Source: Sulfitobacter donghicola DSW-25 = KCTC 12864 = JCM 14565
Lineage (GTDB): Bacteria > Pseudomonadota > Alphaproteobacteria > Rhodobacterales > Rhodobacteraceae
Reading direction: 5' to 3'
Length of the DNA stretch: 64,000 nt
NCBI RefSeq assembly: GCF_000622405.1
Contig: NZ_JASF01000005.1
Location: 682,001 to 746,000, forward strand
Part shown: positions 62,703 to 64,000 of the stretch, in pieces
How positions within the stretch are numbered: the stretch's first letter is position 1
Layout: each line of letters begins with the position of its first letter
Position numbers and translations under genes: made by a program
The notes under the pieces: generated by a model
What the model saw: the letters and a program-made list of their open reading frames with translations, nothing else
Told to the model about the DNA's origin: nothing
Databases searched by the model: none

Positions 62703-63473
62703 TCAAACCTGCAAAACTGAGGAAACAAGGAGCTGGGTATAGGCATGCTGGGGATCATCCAGCACCTGATCGGTCAGGCCTGTTTCGATGACATGCCCGT
62801 CTTTCATCACCATCAGGCGATCCGCCAGCAGGCGCACAACCGCCAGATCATGGGTCACGATGATCGCGCTGAGGTTCATCTCGCGGACAAGGCCGCGCAG
62901 AAGGTCGAGCAGGCGCGCCTGAACCGAAACATCCAAACCGCCCGTCGGTTCATCCATAAACACCAGACGCGGCCCCGTGACCAAGTTGCGCGCAATCTGT
63001 AATCGTTGCTGCATGCCGCCTGAAAAGGCGGTTGGGCGGTCATCAATCCGGTCTTCGGTGATCTCAACACGGCCCAGCCAATCAATGGCCGAGGCGCGGA
63101 TATCCCCGTAGTGGCGGGCGTTCACAGCCATCAGGCGTTCGCCCACGTTGCCTCCCGCGCTCACATTCATGCGCAGCCCGTCGCGGGCATGCTGGTGCAC
63201 AAAGGCCCAATCCGTACGGCCAAGCATACGGCGTTCGGGGTCGGACATGGTGATCGTATCGCGCAGCCCATCCGCGCGCGTATCAAACCGTACCGCGCCA
63301 CGATCAGGCGTGAGGTGCCCTGCGAGGCAATTGAGCAGCGTTGATTTGCCCGAACCACTTTCCCCAACGATGCCCATCACCTCACCAGGGTACAGATCAA
63401 ACGAGACATTGGTGCAACCAATGCGGGGGCCGTAAAACTTTGCGATATTTTCGACTTGTAACAAAGGGGTCAT
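62703..63473 (-). CDS. phnK: PhnK, C-P lyase ABC-type ATPase
   Basis: 256 residues. Walker A GESGSGKST, signature FSGGMQQRLQIARNLV, Walker B LVFMDEPTGGLDV. It binds the C-P lyase core at PhnJ and drives its cycle. Starts as ATGA overlap with the phnJ stop. Confidence 0.94.
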   Translation of the reverse strand: MTPLLQVENIAKFYGPRIGCTNVSFDLYPGEVMGIVGESGSGKSTLLNCLAGHLTPDRGAVRFDTRADGLRDTITMSDPERRMLGRTDWAFVHQHARDGLRMNVSAGGNVGERLMAVNARHYGDIRASAIDWLGRVEITEDRIDDRPTAFSGGMQQRLQIARNLVTGPRLVFMDEPTGGLDVSVQARLLDLLRGLVREMNLSAIIVTHDLAVVRLLADRLMVMKDGHVIETGLTDQVLDDPQHAYTQLLVSSVLQV

Positions 63474-64000
63474 GCTGCGTCCTCTTTATGAGGGGTACCT
63501 TGGGGGCCGACATGGCCTTCGCGCCTGCGTTTCGCGCAATAATCCGTGTCCGAGCACATGAACATGCGCCCGCCCTGATCATCGACAATCAATTCGTCCA
63601 GATAGCTGGTGGTCGAACCGCATAGACCACAGCAGTGGTCTGCTTTGGTGGGTTGGAACGGGTAGTCGTCGAAATCAAGGCTGACGACCTGCGTATAGGG
63701 TGGCACGGCGTAGATACGTTGTTCGCGCCCCGCGCCAAACAGCTGGATACCCGCCATTTCCAATTTCGGGTTGTCGAATTTCGGGATCGGGGATGGGTCC
63801 ATCACATAGCGCCCTTCCACCTTGACCGGATAAGCATATGCCGTTGCGATGTCGCCGTGCTGGCTGATGTCTTCGTACAGTTTCACATGCATCAGCCCGT
63901 ATTCTTCGAGGCTGTGCATCTTGCGGGTCTCCACCTCGGAAGGTTCGAGAAAGCGCAAGGGTTCGGGGATGGGCACCTGATAGACGAGGATTTGATCGGC
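63470..64000 (-). CDS. phnJ: PhnJ, radical SAM C-P lyase (3' part; cut by window edge)
   Basis: About 176 C-terminal codons; the gene continues past 64000. YQVPIPEPLRFLEPSEVETR and MHVKLYEDI are family-typical. The unusual radical-SAM cysteines CX2CX21CX5C are complete: CGLC (after DHC) ... MC-SDTDY-C. Catalyses carbon-phosphorus bond cleavage. The N-terminal part is outside the window. Confidence 0.95.
   Translation of the reverse strand, partial: ADQILVYQVPIPEPLRFLEPSEVETRKMHSLEEYGLMHVKLYEDISQHGDIATAYAYPVKVEGRYVMDPSPIPKFDNPKLEMAGIQLFGAGREQRIYAVPPYTQVVSLDFDDYPFQPTKADHCCGLCGSTTSYLDELIVDDQGGRMFMCSDTDYCAKRRREGHVGPQGTPHKEDAA

Overview
The window reads as chromosomal DNA of an alphaproteobacterium of the Rhodobacteraceae (Roseobacter group). 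The main evidence is the fnrL-ccoNOQP-ccoGHIS block with perfect FNR boxes, the murA-DUF2948-hisD-UPF0262-phosphatase string, DUF1007 next to a NicO transporter, and the phn C-P lyase genes with a DUF1045 gene. Coding density is high, with many 1-4 base start/stop overlaps. All calls come from reading the sequence; no searches were run.

Layout. 1-7 kb: a membrane-anchored AraC-type regulator (cut by the window edge) divergent from a secreted hydrolase, an isoprenylcysteine-methyltransferase-like protein, a small ABM-fold monooxygenase, a GlxA-type regulator, a Ni/Co exporter with its DUF1007 partner, and an aminotransferase. 7-16 kb: rpe, then an IclR-led minus-strand operon for beta-oxidation (bifunctional hydratase/dehydrogenase, two acyl-CoA dehydrogenases, thioesterase, crotonase, acyl-CoA ligase) that resembles pimelate/dicarboxylate operons. 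16-22 kb: a divergent four-gene peptide-type ABC importer. 22-25 kb: a large MscS channel. 25-32 kb: a tightly coupled seven-gene glycan cluster (nucleotide-sugar dehydrogenase, four glycosyltransferases, histidine phosphatase, polysaccharide deacetylase). 32-38 kb: a BKACE enzyme, PhnA-domain protein, a RAYT gene with its REP repeats, lepA, a porin and a lipoprotein. 38-42.6 kb: phosphatase, UPF0262, hisD, DUF2948, murA.

42.7-47.4 kb is the accessory region. tRNA-Thr(GGU) is followed by exact-period 113-bp tandem repeats, each carrying a copy of the tRNA 3' end. The last copy is split by a ~4.2-kb mobilizable element: relaxase, MobC, a membrane protein, and a recombinase remnant broken by an IS3-family (IS407-like) insertion. 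The recombinase remnant ends inside the tRNA-derived sequence, so integration at the tRNA end is the likely history.

47.4-59.6 kb: a glycine-zipper lipoprotein, a lytic transglycosylase, a PfkB kinase, then the oxygen-sensing and respiratory block. FnrL has a box at its own start and should control the cbb3 oxidase structural genes (ccoNOQP) and its copper/assembly genes (ccoGHIS) through two identical FNR boxes. 59.6-64 kb: phosphonate degradation (phnM, DUF1045, phnN, phnL, phnK, and phnJ cut by the window edge). DUF1045 lies antisense between phnN and phnM and is preceded by a Pho-box-like site.
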